64,000 nt of DNA from Simplicispira lacusdiani (GCF_003604195.1 NZ_QXGR01000003.1:299769-363768); one strand, 5' to 3'. Positions 15,643 through 25,695 are shown, counted from the first letter of the stretch. Made by a program: numbers and translations. The notes: generated by a model not told the origin, from the sequence alone.

Positions 15643-18342
15643 TCACTTGCGGAGCAAGGCCTTCAGCACGTTCTGCAGGCGGCGTGCGCTGCCGGCGTCA
15701 CTGGCGCTGGCCAGCACGCGCGCGGTATCCTGCCCCCAGGTTTCGACCGGTGCCGGATCGTTGCGGCGCGTCAGCAACTGCAGTTGCAGCATGCGCCGGT
15801 CCGACAGGTGTTCGGCCGGCGTGGGGACTTCCGCTGCCATTTCCAGGCGCAGCAACGCCTGCGCGGCATCGCCCGACGGCCCCGCGCCCAGGGCTTGCAC
15901 CCAGGCGCTGCGCACGGCAGGGGCCACGCGGCCTCCCAGTTCCTGCGCCGAAGGCACCAGGGCGCCGTCGCGTTTTTCCCAGGCCGTGAGCAATTGCGTC
16001 AGGGCCTCGCCGTGCGCCTGGGCGGCCAGCTTCTTGAGCGCCTGCTGGGCGTGGTCCAGGGCCTCGCGCTGGGCGCGGAACGCCGTATCGCCAAGGCGCG
16101 GTCCGCGCTCCTCCAAAGGACGGCGTTCGCCGAAACGTCCACCACCACGCATTTCGTCACGCGTGCCACGGGCGTCGGACCGGCCAGCATCGCGCCCAGG
16201 ACGGGCATCACGCCGCTCGCCAGAACGCCCACCACGTGGCGCGGCGGACGGTGCTTCTTTTTTCATGCCCGGGCGATCATCGCCACGCACCGCGACCACC
16301 GGTCGGGCAACAGGCTTGGACGCGGGCGCCGCAGGCGTCTCGGCGCCATCAGCGGGCGCCATATCGGCAGTGGGTGTCTCGACCACAGGCGTGGGCTCGG
16401 ATGCCGCCGCGGCCAAGCGGCCCTCCTCGGCCGCAGCCTGCGCCTGGCCGCGCAAGGCGGCTTCCAGCGCGGCCATGGCCGCGCGGATTTGCTGCGCGTC
16501 CCCGCCCGCATTGGCGGCCTCCAGGGTCTTGGCGGCCTCCAGCACGGCACGGTCATGCGCGCTTGCCTGCGATGCACCGCGCTCGCGCTCCGCGCTCTTG
16601 CGGTTGAAAGCTTCGTCGATCGGCTTGCGGAAGGCATCCCAGAGCTTCTGCTCCTGGCGGCGCTCCAGCGGCACGGCCTGCGCCTCGGCCTGCCAGCGCT
16701 GCTGCAAGGCCTTGATGGCATCGATGCGCAGCGTGGGCGCCGCACCCAGCACCGCAGCCTCCTCGATCATGGCTTGGCGGCGCGCCAGGCTTTCAGCCTG
16801 CGCCTTTTCGAACGGCTGCGCCGCCGCCGCGATGGCCTGCTTCCACAGCGGCTGCAGCTCGGCGAAAACCTTCTCGCCCACATGGCCGCTCTCGCGCCAG
16901 CGCTCACCGAACTGGTGCAGAGCACGGTTCACGGCCTTCCAGTCGCCCGTGGCGGCATGCTCCTGCGCCCAGGCCTTGACCTCCTCGATCAGAGCCAGGC
17001 GCTGGGCCTTGTGTTCGGCGGTCTCGGCACGGATCTTGTCCAACCAGGCTTCGACCACCTTGTGCGCGGCATTGCATGCCTCGTCGAACTTTTTCCACAG
17101 GCCATGGTTGGGTGCGCCACCCTGGTCGGCCTGCTTCCACTGGTCACGCAACTGGCGCAGCGTTTCCTGCATCTTGCGGCCGCCCAGCGCCTGCCCTTCA
17201 GGGCGCTTGAGCAGGCTTTCGGCCTTGGCCACCAGCTCCTCGCGCACCTGGTCGGCGCTCCAGCGCTGCCAGCCTTCCAGTTCACCAGCCGCCACCAGCG
17301 CCGCATGCACGCGCTGCTCCAGCGCTGCATCGATATGCCGGCCCTGGGCCTTGAGCACGGCACGCAGTGCCGTGGCAGCCCCCGCACTGGCCTTGCCGTG
17401 GCCTTCGGCGGTTTCCTGCTCCAGCTTGGCCAGCGCCTCGCCGACGAGTTGTGCGGCCTTGGCGACCACTTCGGGATCGACTTTGGGCTTGGCGGCACGG
17501 GCTGGGCGTTCGGCCGCCACCACCGCCTCGGCAGGAACACCGCGCGCCAGGCGCAGCTCATCGGCCCAGACCGGCACGGGTGGCAGCGCGGCCTGCACAT
17601 CCTCGGCCGCAGCCACGGCCAGTGCCAGGGCCGACTGGAAAGCCTCCCAGACCACCAGCAACTGGGTGCGCGAAGCATCGAGCAACGGCGGGAAGCGCGC
17701 CTCCACGCTGAGCCAACTGGCATCGCCCGAGAGCGATTGCGCCTGCTCCTGCCAGTGCTGCACATCGGCGCGCAGCACTTCCAGGGCCGCCTGCGCATCG
17801 CGCCACGACTTGGTGGACAGCACCTCGATGCGCTGGGCCAGCAGGACGGCGGCCTCGCGCTGGACCTGCACACGGTGCTGCAGGTCTTCGATGACCTTGA
17901 CGCGGTCCGCCAATTGCGCCTTGAGCAGCGACAGCGGCTCGCGCGACAGCGGCGCGCCGGCCTTGGCCGCATCGCGCTGCCACGCCAGGGCGTCGGCGAT
18001 GTTGAGCTTGGACGCCGCCAGCAGCGCCTGGGCCTTCTCGGCCCATTCTGTGGCGATGGACTCCTGGGTCTTGGCGCGGCGGATTTCATTGAGGCGCTCG
18101 CGCACGGCGCGGGCGGCCCCCTTGTCGCGGCCGCTGAGCTCCTTGAAGACTTCCTGCAACTGCTCGGAAGCGGGCTGCTTGGCCAGCCATTCGCGGATGC
18201 GCGCGGCACGCTCGCCCGACGTCGCCGCCGAGAAGGCACCGCCCGTCAGCGCATCGAGCGGATGCACATCGGGGGCTTTGGCGGGAGCCGGGGGGGTTTC
18301 GGGTGCGTCGGACATTTTGTTGCGGGAAAAGAGTGGAAACAT
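15643..18342 (-). CDS. DUF349 domain protein with Arg/Gly-rich segment
   Basis: 899-residue soluble protein with several DUF349 repeats, long helical segments rich in Ala, Glu and Trp (pattern W...F...ARE..) with spacing typical of the family; function unknown. Start placed at ATG 18342 (MFPLFSRNK), with ATG 18315 (MSDAPE) as alternative. Between about residues 697 and 750 there is a low-complexity Arg/Gly/Asp region (GGRSGERRDARPGRDAGRSD and similar), reminiscent of RNA-binding RGG tails, preceded by an Ala/Pro-rich linker. The last 150 residues are again helical. It ends close to the tRNA-Leu terminators. No operon partner is obvious; the DUF748 gene upstream is separated by 126 bases. Confidence 0.75.
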   Translation of the reverse strand: MFPLFSRNKMSDAPETPPAPAKAPDVHPLDALTGGAFSAATSGERAARIREWLAKQPASEQLQEVFKELSGRDKGAARAVRERLNEIRRAKTQESIATEWAEKAQALLAASKLNIADALAWQRDAAKAGAPLSREPLSLLKAQLADRVKVIEDLQHRVQVQREAAVLLAQRIEVLSTKSWRDAQAALEVLRADVQHWQEQAQSLSGDASWLSVEARFPPLLDASRTQLLVVWEAFQSALALAVAAAEDVQAALPPVPVWADELRLARGVPAEAVVAAERPARAAKPKVDPEVVAKAAQLVGEALAKLEQETAEGHGKASAGAATALRAVLKAQGRHIDAALEQRVHAALVAAGELEGWQRWSADQVREELVAKAESLLKRPEGQALGGRKMQETLRQLRDQWKQADQGGAPNHGLWKKFDEACNAAHKVVEAWLDKIRAETAEHKAQRLALIEEVKAWAQEHAATGDWKAVNRALHQFGERWRESGHVGEKVFAELQPLWKQAIAAAAQPFEKAQAESLARRQAMIEEAAVLGAAPTLRIDAIKALQQRWQAEAQAVPLERRQEQKLWDAFRKPIDEAFNRKSAERERGASQASAHDRAVLEAAKTLEAANAGGDAQQIRAAMAALEAALRGQAQAAAEEGRLAAAASEPTPVVETPTADMAPADGAETPAAPASKPVARPVVAVRGDDRPGMKKEAPSAAPRGGRSGERRDARPGRDAGRSDARGTRDEMRGGGRFGERRPLEERGPRLGDTAFRAQREALDHAQQALKKLAAQAHGEALTQLLTAWEKRDGALVPSAQELGGRVAPAVRSAWVQALGAGPSGDAAQALLRLEMAAEVPTPAEHLSDRRMLQLQLLTRRNDPAPVETWGQDTARVLASASDAGSARRLQNVLKALLRK

Positions 18343-18468
18343 GGAATCAACAGGTAGGCCCCCGGCCAAGGCCGGGCGGCACAAGACAGGCCCATGGCCA
18401 CGGGCCAGGGCGCGCGGCGGGCTAAAGCGCTATTTTCACCGGGATTTGGCCCGGAGCCCTAACCCAGG

Positions 18469-21400
18469 TCAACGGGTGGCCAGTGTCAGCTCGGCATGGG
18501 GCTTCCAGGCAGCATCCTGCGGAGCCACACGCACGGCCCCAAGGAAGAGCCGGTCCGATGGCAGCTGGCGCGACGCCAGGTAGTCACGCACGGCCACGCC
18601 GCGGGCCAGCGCCAACTCGCGCATGGATGCCTCGGACACCGGGATGTTCGCCAGCAGCAGCGCCTCCATCTCGCCGGGTGGCAGATCCTTGGCGATGCCC
18701 ACCAGGTTGCGCGGCTTGGCCATGTCGGAGCGGCGGTACACCTCCTTGAGCAGCGCCGGATATTCCTCCGGCGTGACAGCTTTCACCTCCTCCGCAGGCT
18801 GCCCCGCTCGCAGCGCGGCGCGGCGCTTTTGCGCCAGCAGGGACTGCTGCAGCTGGGCCCGCTTCCAGGCGTCACGCTCCACCTCAAGGCTGGCCATGCC
18901 AGCCACCGTCATCTTGAGAGCAGGCCGGTCGATCAGCGCCTTCACCACCTTGTCCAACCCTTGCAAGGCCTCTGCGTCGAGCACGGCGCTGCCGGCCGCG
19001 AAGGGCACCGAGCCCAGTTCATCGCCGCCACCGAACGCCCCGGCCAGCAGGGAGAACGGCGCGGTCACCGCCTTGAGGATGAGGTTGCCGATGATCTTGA
19101 AGATCACCGAACCCAGCTTGAACTCCGGATCATTCAGCGAACCGCTGATGGGGAGGTCCACATCGATCACGCCGTTGCGGTCCGCCAGCAGCGCCACCGC
19201 GAGCTTCACCGGCAGGCTGGCGGGCGCGCCCGGCACCGGTTCACCGAAGGTGAGCTGGTTGAGCACAAGCTTGTTGCTGGCCGTGAGCTGGCCGTCGGGC
19301 TGCACGCGGTAATTCACATCCATGCTGAGCTTGCCGCGCTCGACCCCATGGCCCGCGTACTTGATGGTGTAGGGCGACAGCGGCGGCAACTCCAGATCGC
19401 GCATGCGGCCCTGGATATCCAGGGCCAGCGGCTTGGCCAATGGATTGAGCTTGCCGGTCACCTCCAGCGAGGCCGTGCCCTCGGCCCGGCCTCGCAATTC
19501 CAGATCGGCCATCTCCGGTGTCGCACCGTCGACGGCAGGAACCGAGGAGAACGCGCTGAGCCGCCCCGCGAGCTCGCTCAGATCCGCGGAATAGTTGGGC
19601 TGGATGAAATAGTCACTGAAGTGGACACGGCCTCCCGTGAGCGTTACCGGTCCGAAACGGATGACCGGTGCTGGCGCGGCATCGGCCGCCCCACCCGAAA
19701 CCGGAGCCGAGGCCGCATTGCCCGGTGACGCCGGGGGTGCGGCTTGCGGCGTCGCCGATGGTTGAAGCATGTCCTGCAGATTGATGCGTCCGTCGGACTG
19801 CACGATGATGCGCGCGAAAAAGTCGCTGAGCGCCGTTTCACGGACATCCACCGCGACGGGCTTGCCCGGGGCCATGGACACCTCGATGCCGCGCAGGCCC
19901 AGGGATTTCCAGTTCAGCAACTCCTCCCCTCGGCGCACCACCCGGGGCGTCTCCGTGCCCACCCCCTCTTCGGCCTGGCCCATCGGCGCCATGCGCACGC
20001 GCACATCGTCGAGAGCGGCATCGCCCTGCACACCCAGCCGGGGCCCGGCGGGGGTATCGGTGTACTGCACCTGCCCCTTGAAACTGCCATCGGCACGACG
20101 CACATCCACCCGCAGGGCCTTGGCGACATAGGGCTCGAACGCATGCAAAGGCAGGTGACTGGCCAGCACCCGGCCCTGGACCTGGACCGGCGCGATGCCC
20201 AGCGTGCCCTCGTATTCCAGCCGCCCTGGATCGGCCCGGCCCGTTCCCAGACGCGCCGACAGGCTGATGGCCGATGGCCTGGCCAAGGCCGCCAGCGGCG
20301 CGAAGTCCTGCAGGCGCAGTCGCAGGCCCGTCATGGTGAATGCCACGGGCTCGGCCGGCACGGCATCCCTAAAGGCCGCAGCGCCCCCGTCGATCTCGAC
20401 ATTCGCCAACTGCACTGCCCACGGTGCGGCACCCGCCTGGGGCTGGCGCCCGTCAGCCAACTGCTGGGGACGCTGCCAACGCTCGAACATCCATCGGCCA
20501 TCGGCCGTGCGGTCCACCAGCGCGCGCGGCTGGGTCAGGGCAACCCGGCCCACGCGCACGCTGTGCTGCGCCAGATCGATACGGGCATCCTCCACGCGCA
20601 GCCGCTTGAGCTCGGCCAGCGACTGCTTGTCCCGCAGGGCCAGGGCGGCCGGAGCGGCGCCCTCACAGTCGGAAGCGCTGGCGCAGGACAGGAACACATC
20701 GTCGAGCCCCAGCCCCGCCACCTGCGCCACCAACGCCGCACCGTTCCAGGCCAGGCCAGCATCGGTGTCCAGGACACCGCCCAACCGGGGCGTGGCCCAT
20801 TGCGCCAGGTAGGGCGCGGCCCATTCCAACGCCAAGGAACGCACGGAAACCGCCACCTTCCCTTGCCGGTCCGTTCCATCGCCAGCAAAAGCCAGTTCCG
20901 CCGGCTTGCTGCCCTCCGGCCCGGCCAGCCGCAAGCTGCCGGCAAAACGCGCTGGGTGCTCGACGGGCATGGAGATGGCCGAGGCATCCAACGCAATGTC
21001 ATGCAGCGCCAGCCGCGCCGTGCCCGGCACGCTCTCGTCTTGCCAGGAGGCTTGGCCTCCCCGCACGGCCACGCGGCCCAGTTCCACCTTCCAGCCATGG
21101 TCCGGCTTGCTGGCGGCTGGCGCCGAAGCTTGCCCCCCCGGCCCTTCCAGGTTGAGATGGCCCGCGCCATCACGCCGCAGGGCCAGGCGTGGAGCCTCCC
21201 ACTCGACGGCTTCGATGCGCAGCAGGCGCTTGAACGGCTGCAGTTCGGCCAGCCGCACTTCCAGGGCATCGAACGCCAGCAATTCATGCTGCTGGGCATC
21301 ACTGAGCCGCACGCCGCTAGCCCGCAGCACGCCACTGAGCTGCACCACCGGTGCCGGCCTTTGCTCGAACGACAGGCGCAAGTCCGCATCGACCGTGCCC

Positions 21401-22158
21401 GCATCCAGGCGCGCCGGCAGACTGGCGGGGAGATAGCCCCGGTAAGGGGCAAGGTCGAAATCCTTCAGGCGGATGCCGGCATCGGTGCGCAGGCTTTCCG
21501 TGAAGGGCGTGGTCTCGGCATGGGACTCGAATGCGCTGCCATTGAGCTCGAACGCCAGCCGGGGCACCACCTTGACCTCTCGCTGGGCCCCGAGATTGCC
21601 GATGAACGGCAAGGCAAAGCGCAGGTCACGCACCTCATGCGTGCGATCCACGGTCTTGTCCATGAAATCGACCGCCCCACCCCGCACGGCAATGTTGTAG
21701 AGCATGAAGCCGACCGGCTTGGCCTGCGGATCACCGGGCCGCGTAAGGCGTTCCATGATGTCGTCCACATCGGTCCGCCCGGGCGCCAACTGGGTAAGGC
21801 GCAGCACCGGCGCATCCACCTCCAGGGCATCGACCACAGGCGCCAGGCGCACCAGGGATTGCAATTCGGCATCTATATAGATGCGCTCCACCCGCAACAA
21901 GGCATGGCTGCCATCGGCGCCTGCCACGGCCACGTCATGCAGGCTCAATTCCAGAGACCAAGGCCGAAAGCTCACCCCTCCGATCGTGACCTTGCGCCCC
22001 AGTGCCTCCGATGCCAGTTGCTCGCCCTGGCTTCGAAGGAGCGGCGGAACCGCGAGCCAGCCCAGGATCCAGAGCAGCACGAGCGCGGCCAGGGCCAACG
22101 CCAGCCGCCGGGGCCAGGGAGTGTTCTTGAAGGAGGTCAGGAGAACGGAGAAATTCAT
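18469..22158 (-). CDS. Large DUF748 (AsmA/TamB-like) envelope protein
   Basis: 1229-residue protein with an N-terminal transmembrane anchor (LALALAALVLLWILGWLAVP) after MNFSVLLTSFKNTPWPRR. The rest is a long periplasmic beta-rich region typical of DUF748/AsmA-like proteins, which are thought to form lipid-conducting or envelope-stabilising structures between inner and outer membrane. Near the C terminus SVPFAAGSAVLDAEALQGLD resembles the opening of OmpA-like peptidoglycan-binding domains. Start at ATG 22158; the longer frame upstream to 22455 crosses a strong hairpin and is not credible. Role beyond the family name is unknown. Confidence 0.8.
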   Translation of the reverse strand: MNFSVLLTSFKNTPWPRRLALALAALVLLWILGWLAVPPLLRSQGEQLASEALGRKVTIGGVSFRPWSLELSLHDVAVAGADGSHALLRVERIYIDAELQSLVRLAPVVDALEVDAPVLRLTQLAPGRTDVDDIMERLTRPGDPQAKPVGFMLYNIAVRGGAVDFMDKTVDRTHEVRDLRFALPFIGNLGAQREVKVVPRLAFELNGSAFESHAETTPFTESLRTDAGIRLKDFDLAPYRGYLPASLPARLDAGTVDADLRLSFEQRPAPVVQLSGVLRASGVRLSDAQQHELLAFDALEVRLAELQPFKRLLRIEAVEWEAPRLALRRDGAGHLNLEGPGGQASAPAASKPDHGWKVELGRVAVRGGQASWQDESVPGTARLALHDIALDASAISMPVEHPARFAGSLRLAGPEGSKPAELAFAGDGTDRQGKVAVSVRSLALEWAAPYLAQWATPRLGGVLDTDAGLAWNGAALVAQVAGLGLDDVFLSCASASDCEGAAPAALALRDKQSLAELKRLRVEDARIDLAQHSVRVGRVALTQPRALVDRTADGRWMFERWQRPQQLADGRQPQAGAAPWAVQLANVEIDGGAAAFRDAVPAEPVAFTMTGLRLRLQDFAPLAALARPSAISLSARLGTGRADPGRLEYEGTLGIAPVQVQGRVLASHLPLHAFEPYVAKALRVDVRRADGSFKGQVQYTDTPAGPRLGVQGDAALDDVRVRMAPMGQAEEGVGTETPRVVRRGEELLNWKSLGLRGIEVSMAPGKPVAVDVRETALSDFFARIIVQSDGRINLQDMLQPSATPQAAPPASPGNAASAPVSGGAADAAPAPVIRFGPVTLTGGRVHFSDYFIQPNYSADLSELAGRLSAFSSVPAVDGATPEMADLELRGRAEGTASLEVTGKLNPLAKPLALDIQGRMRDLELPPLSPYTIKYAGHGVERGKLSMDVNYRVQPDGQLTASNKLVLNQLTFGEPVPGAPASLPVKLAVALLADRNGVIDVDLPISGSLNDPEFKLGSVIFKIIGNLILKAVTAPFSLLAGAFGGGDELGSVPFAAGSAVLDAEALQGLDKVVKALIDRPALKMTVAGMASLEVERDAWKRAQLQQSLLAQKRRAALRAGQPAEEVKAVTPEEYPALLKEVYRRSDMAKPRNLVGIAKDLPPGEMEALLLANIPVSEASMRELALARGVAVRDYLASRQLPSDRLFLGAVRVAPQDAAWKPHAELTLATR

Positions 22159-22604
22159 GGCCAATGGCTTCGGGGCGCCCGGGTATTCACTACCCGCCAT
22201 TGGACCAGAGTCCGTGGCTACCCGCGCAACCGCATGAAACAAGAAAGCCCGGTGGAGCGGCTCGTGCCGCCCCACCGGGCTTGACGGCTGACACAACGGT
22301 CTTTGCCATCGGTTCGCAGCACGGAGAAGAACGGTCCGGTCTGCGAGGGGGCAAGGTATTGCCCCCAGGGGGTTGCCTTGGAAGCTCCGCGCTATCTCCA
22401 CCTTCGCACTGCATGCTGGGGCAGGTGGCCTTGCTTCGTCCGGCGATGCCTTCATTCAAGAGGCGATTGCACCTTAGCAAAGAAAGCCCCGAGGCACAAA
22501 TCAGCGGCTCAATCAGGGTTCGGGACGCGATTGAAATTGAGCTGAGCTCTCCATTTCGCCGCAGGCCCCACACCGTGGAAACGCCTGTGAAAGCCCTCAA
22601 AAAC
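22159..22604. other. Gene-free stretch upstream of the DUF748 gene
   Basis: No supported coding region; the open frames here on either strand have no conserved start or ribosome site. The only clear structure is the GC hairpin at 22245-22282. The right part becomes AT-rich and leads into the promoter at 22662. Confidence 0.6.
22235..22282 (-). terminator. Long GC hairpin with U-rich tract (minus strand)
   Basis: Stem AAGCCCGGTGG/CCACCGGGCTT extended by GCGGC/GCCGC around a TCGT loop. Read on the minus strand it is followed by TTTCTTGTTTC. It lies 87 bases before the DUF748 start codon with no minus-strand gene upstream, so it either insulates that gene or lies in its leader. Confidence 0.55.
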
Positions 22605-22691
22605 TGTGATTTTTCACACATTTATAATAATTCAAAAATCTAAAAACTTAGTTCAATAGTGTTGACTTGGCATTTAATGCCCTCCTAGAAT
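22605..22691 (+). promoter_or_regulatory. Strong sigma-70 promoter with palindrome and AT-rich upstream element
   Basis: TTGACT (22662-22667), 18-base spacer, TAGAAT (22686-22691). Upstream is an AT-rich tract containing TTTATAATAATTC (UP-element-like) and a perfect 14-base palindrome TGTGATTTTTCACA (22605-22618), a possible operator. The promoter points to the lytic transglycosylase gene and implies a leader of about 175 bases that begins with a small AGCTT/AAGCT hairpin. Confidence 0.7.
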
Positions 22692-22872
22692 CCGCCAGCT
22701 TCGCAAAAGCTAGTACAAACCCCAACCCGCTGCCGAATCCGGCTAAGTCAGTTCAGTGTTCGTGGTGCCACGCGCCAGGCACGAATTTGATGGCGTACCA
22801 ATCCAGGCGAGAACCTACCGTGCCACGCTGCCCATGGCAGCCAGGCGCGGCCCCGCCGCAGAAAGGAAAGCT

Positions 22873-23727
22873 ATGACAGCGACAGGAAAAATGGTCTCCG
22901 GCTTGCGCACCTTCGCCGCCGATGTAGCCCACGGTTTTCTGGAGATCACCCACAACAGCTTCGCCCTCCTGGGCTTGGCTGTGGCCTTCGCGGCCATTGC
23001 CCTCACGGCACGCCCCGACCTGCGCCAGGCAGGCGAGGAACAACTCATGGACTGGCTGCAAGCCCGCCAGGTCACGCTGCTCGGCGACGTGGCAGAGCCC
23101 CTGGAGCCCAGCGAGCGCGCCCTGGCCGCCGACCCGAAGGAGCTACCCAAGGAGCAGGCCCGTGTGGCCTATTGGCTCAGCAAGAAATACCGCGTGGCGC
23201 CCGAGCCGCTGAGCCTGCTCGTGGCCGAAGCCTATGAGATCGGCAGCCGCACCAAGCTCGATCCCACGCTGATCCTGGCGGTCATGGCCATCGAATCGCG
23301 CTTCAACCCGTTTGCCCAGAGCCCGGTGGGCGCGCAGGGGTTGATGCAGGTGATGACGCGCGTGCATACCGACAAGTACGAATCCGTCGGCGGTCACCTT
23401 GCAGCCTTCGACCCCGTGACCAACCTGCGCGTGGGCGTCAAGGTGCTGCAGGAATGCATTGCCCGCGCAGGCACCGTCGAAGGCGGCCTGCGCTACTACG
23501 TGGGCGCCAGTGATCCGGCCGAGGACGGCGGCTATGCCAGCAAGGTGATGGCCGAACATTTCCGCCTGCGCCAGGTGGCCGGAGGCCGTCCCATGCCCAT
23601 GGAACAGCCCGTGACCCCGCCCACGCTCTCCAGCCAGGCGCCCGCCAAGGCCGTGCCCGCGGCTGCGCCTTCCGAGCGCGCCAGCACGGCCACGGAAAAA
23701 GTGGCCCTGCTCTCCCCCCAGTTCTGA
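22873..23727 (+). CDS. Lytic transglycosylase (SLT domain)
   Basis: 284-residue membrane-linked murein transglycosylase, which cleaves peptidoglycan to 1,6-anhydromuropeptides. Start at ATG 22873 after GAAAGGAAAG; the upstream in-frame ATG 22756 lies in the leader. An N-terminal hydrophobic segment (ALLGLAVAFAAIAL) anchors or exports it. The SLT core has the catalytic Glu at about 141 in AVMAIESRFNP, followed by GAQGLMQVM, and the later ARAGTVEGGLRYYVG. The C-terminal 50 residues are Pro/Ala-rich. Driven by the strong promoter upstream. Exact subfamily is not resolved. Confidence 0.85.
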   Translation: MTATGKMVSGLRTFAADVAHGFLEITHNSFALLGLAVAFAAIALTARPDLRQAGEEQLMDWLQARQVTLLGDVAEPLEPSERALAADPKELPKEQARVAYWLSKKYRVAPEPLSLLVAEAYEIGSRTKLDPTLILAVMAIESRFNPFAQSPVGAQGLMQVMTRVHTDKYESVGGHLAAFDPVTNLRVGVKVLQECIARAGTVEGGLRYYVGASDPAEDGGYASKVMAEHFRLRQVAGGRPMPMEQPVTPPTLSSQAPAKAVPAAAPSERASTATEKVALLSPQF

Positions 23728-23793
23728 CCCGCACCCAGGCACCGCGCAAGGCTCCTCCCGGCAACGCCACGCCCGGGCTCAGTTACACTAACG

Positions 23794-23938
23794 GGGTACG
23801 CGACTGGCGATAGGCGCGGGCTCCCACGGAGCCCGCCGCTGACGTGGAAACCTGCAGGGGCCCGCCCCCTGTGAACCACCGGGGAGCGTGCCGCAGGGGC
23901 CCCGGCTTCTGCGTTCCGCCGTTCGCCTGGGCAGCCCT
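23794..23938 (+). promoter_or_regulatory. ZTP (pfl-type) riboswitch upstream of glyA
   Basis: The leader holds the conserved elements in order: GACTGGCGATAGGCGC, a GCGGGCTC/GAGCCCGC stem, GACGTGGAA, ACCACCGGGGAGCG, a variable stem, and the 3' signature CCGCCGTTCGCCTGGGCA. This matches the pfl motif, which binds the purine intermediates ZTP/ZMP when folate one-carbon units are short and turns on one-carbon genes. glyA starts 38 bases downstream, a known target class. Expression control is presumably at translation or termination just before glyA. Confidence 0.85.
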
Positions 23939-23975
23939 TGTTTCAAGGGACACCAAGTCATAGGACTGCCAAACC

Positions 23976-25220
23976 ATGTACGACCGCAACATCCTCGTCG
24001 AACAGACCGACCCCGAACTCTTTGCCGCCATCCAGGCCGAAAACAAGCGCCAGGAAGAGCACATCGAACTCATCGCCAGCGAGAACTACGCCTCGCCCGC
24101 CGTCATGTGGGCCCAGGGCACGCAGCTGACCAACAAGTACGCCGAAGGCTACCCCGGCAAGCGCTACTACGGCGGTTGCGAGCATGTGGACGTGGCCGAG
24201 CAACTGGCCATCGACCGCGTCAAGCAACTCTTCGGCGCCGAAGCCGCCAACGTGCAGGCGCACTGCGGCGCCTCGGCCAACGAGGCCGTGTTCCTGGCCT
24301 TCCTCAAGCCCGGTGACACCATCATGGGCATGAGCCTGGCCGAAGGCGGCCACCTGACGCACGGCATGCCGCTGAACATGTCGGGCAAGTGGTTCAACGT
24401 GGTCTCCTACGGCCTGAACGCCAAGGAAGAAATCGACTACGACGCGATGGAAGCCAAGGCCCGCGAGCACAAGCCCAAGCTGATCGTGGCCGGTGCCTCG
24501 GCCTACAGCCTGCACATCGATTTCGCCCGCTTCGCCAAGGTGGCCAAGGAAATCGGCGCCATCTTCATGGTGGACATGGCCCACTACGCCGGCCTGATCG
24601 CCGCGGGCGTGTACCCCAACCCCGTGCCCCACGCTGATGTGGTCACCAGCACCACGCACAAGAGCCTGCGCGGCCCGCGCGGCGGCATCATCCTGATGAA
24701 GGCCGAGCACGAGAAGGCCATCAACAGCGCCATCTTCCCCGGCCTGCAGGGCGGCCCGCTGATGCACGTGATCGCGGCCAAGGCCGTGGCCTTCAAGGAA
24801 GCGCTGCAGCCTGAATTCAAGGCCTACCAGGAACAGGTGGCCAAGAACGCCAAGGTCGTGGCCGAGACGCTGACCCAGCGCGGCCTGCGCATCGTCAGCG
24901 GTGGCACGCAAAGCCACGTCATGCTGGTGGACCTGCGCGCCAAGGGCATCACCGGCAAGGAAGCCGAGGCCGTGCTGGGCCAAGCTCACATGACCATCAA
25001 CAAGAACGCCATCCCCAACGACCCGGAAAAGCCGATGGTGACCAGCGGCGTGCGCATCGGCACCCCCGCCATGACCACGCGCGGCTTCAAGGAAGAAGAA
25101 GCCCGCGCCACGGCCCACCTGATCGCCGACGTGCTGGACAACCCGCGCGACGAGGCCAACATCGCCGCCGTGCGCGCGAAGGTCAACGCCCTGACCAGCC
25201 GCTTCCCGGTCTACCGCTGA
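23976..25220 (+). CDS. glyA: Serine hydroxymethyltransferase
   Basis: PLP enzyme converting serine and tetrahydrofolate to glycine and 5,10-methylene-THF, the main source of one-carbon units. 414 residues. Signature parts are [31 protein letters not shown] and the PLP-lysine segment [14 protein letters not shown]. It is preceded by a ZTP riboswitch and followed by nrdR after 25 bases, so the two likely share a transcript. Confidence 0.98.
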   Translation: MYDRNILVEQTDPELFAAIQAENKRQEEHIELIASENYASPAVMWAQGTQLTNKYAEGYPGKRYYGGCEHVDVAEQLAIDRVKQLFGAEAANVQAHCGASANEAVFLAFLKPGDTIMGMSLAEGGHLTHGMPLNMSGKWFNVVSYGLNAKEEIDYDAMEAKAREHKPKLIVAGASAYSLHIDFARFAKVAKEIGAIFMVDMAHYAGLIAAGVYPNPVPHADVVTSTTHKSLRGPRGGIILMKAEHEKAINSAIFPGLQGGPLMHVIAAKAVAFKEALQPEFKAYQEQVAKNAKVVAETLTQRGLRIVSGGTQSHVMLVDLRAKGITGKEAEAVLGQAHMTINKNAIPNDPEKPMVTSGVRIGTPAMTTRGFKEEEARATAHLIADVLDNPRDEANIAAVRAKVNALTSRFPVYR

Positions 25221-25245
25221 TCCGGCCCACGCGCCTGCACGCCCC

Positions 25246-25695
25246 ATGAAGTGCCCGTTCTGCAGCCACCACGAGACACAGGTCGTCGAGACCCGCGTGT
25301 CCGAGGACGGGGACTTCATCCGCCGCAGGCGCCGCTGCGCCACCTGCGAGAAGCGCTTCACCACCTACGAGCGGCCCGAGGTCAGCTTCCCGGTGGTGGT
25401 GAAGAAGGACGGACGGCGCACCGACTATGCGCGCGCCAAGCTCCTGGGCTCGTTCAACATCGCGCTGCGCAAGCGGCCGGTGAGCACGGCGCAGGTGGAT
25501 TCGGCCATCGAGCGCATCGAGGAAAAGCTCCTCAACCTGGGCCAGCGCGAGATCCCGTCGAGCCGCATCGGCGAACTGGTGATGCGCGAACTCAAGAAGC
25601 TCGACAAGGTGGCCTACGTCCGCTATGCCAGCGTCTACCGCAGCTTCGAGGACATCGACGAGTTCAAGACCCTGGTCGACGAAGTCCGCCAGTGA
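25246..25695 (+). CDS. nrdR: Transcriptional repressor NrdR
   Basis: 149-residue repressor of ribonucleotide reductase genes. The N-terminal zinc ribbon is MKCPFCSH and [17 protein letters not shown] (two CxxC pairs). The rest is the ATP-cone domain that senses ATP/dATP, from [17 protein letters not shown] onward. Coupled to glyA, linking one-carbon supply with DNA precursor control; the glyA-nrdR order is common in Burkholderiales. Confidence 0.97.
   Translation: MKCPFCSHHETQVVETRVSEDGDFIRRRRRCATCEKRFTTYERPEVSFPVVVKKDGRRTDYARAKLLGSFNIALRKRPVSTAQVDSAIERIEEKLLNLGQREIPSSRIGELVMRELKKLDKVAYVRYASVYRSFEDIDEFKTLVDEVRQ

Noticed and set aside
15562..18583. Two overlapping plus-strand open frames of 931 and 988 residues
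   Set aside because: Both lie opposite the DUF349 gene; Ser/Ala/Arg or Leu/Gly-biased shadows without start signals.
22190..22621. 143-residue minus-strand open frame upstream of the DUF748 gene
   Set aside because: Crosses a strong hairpin, no ribosome site, no recognisable domain.
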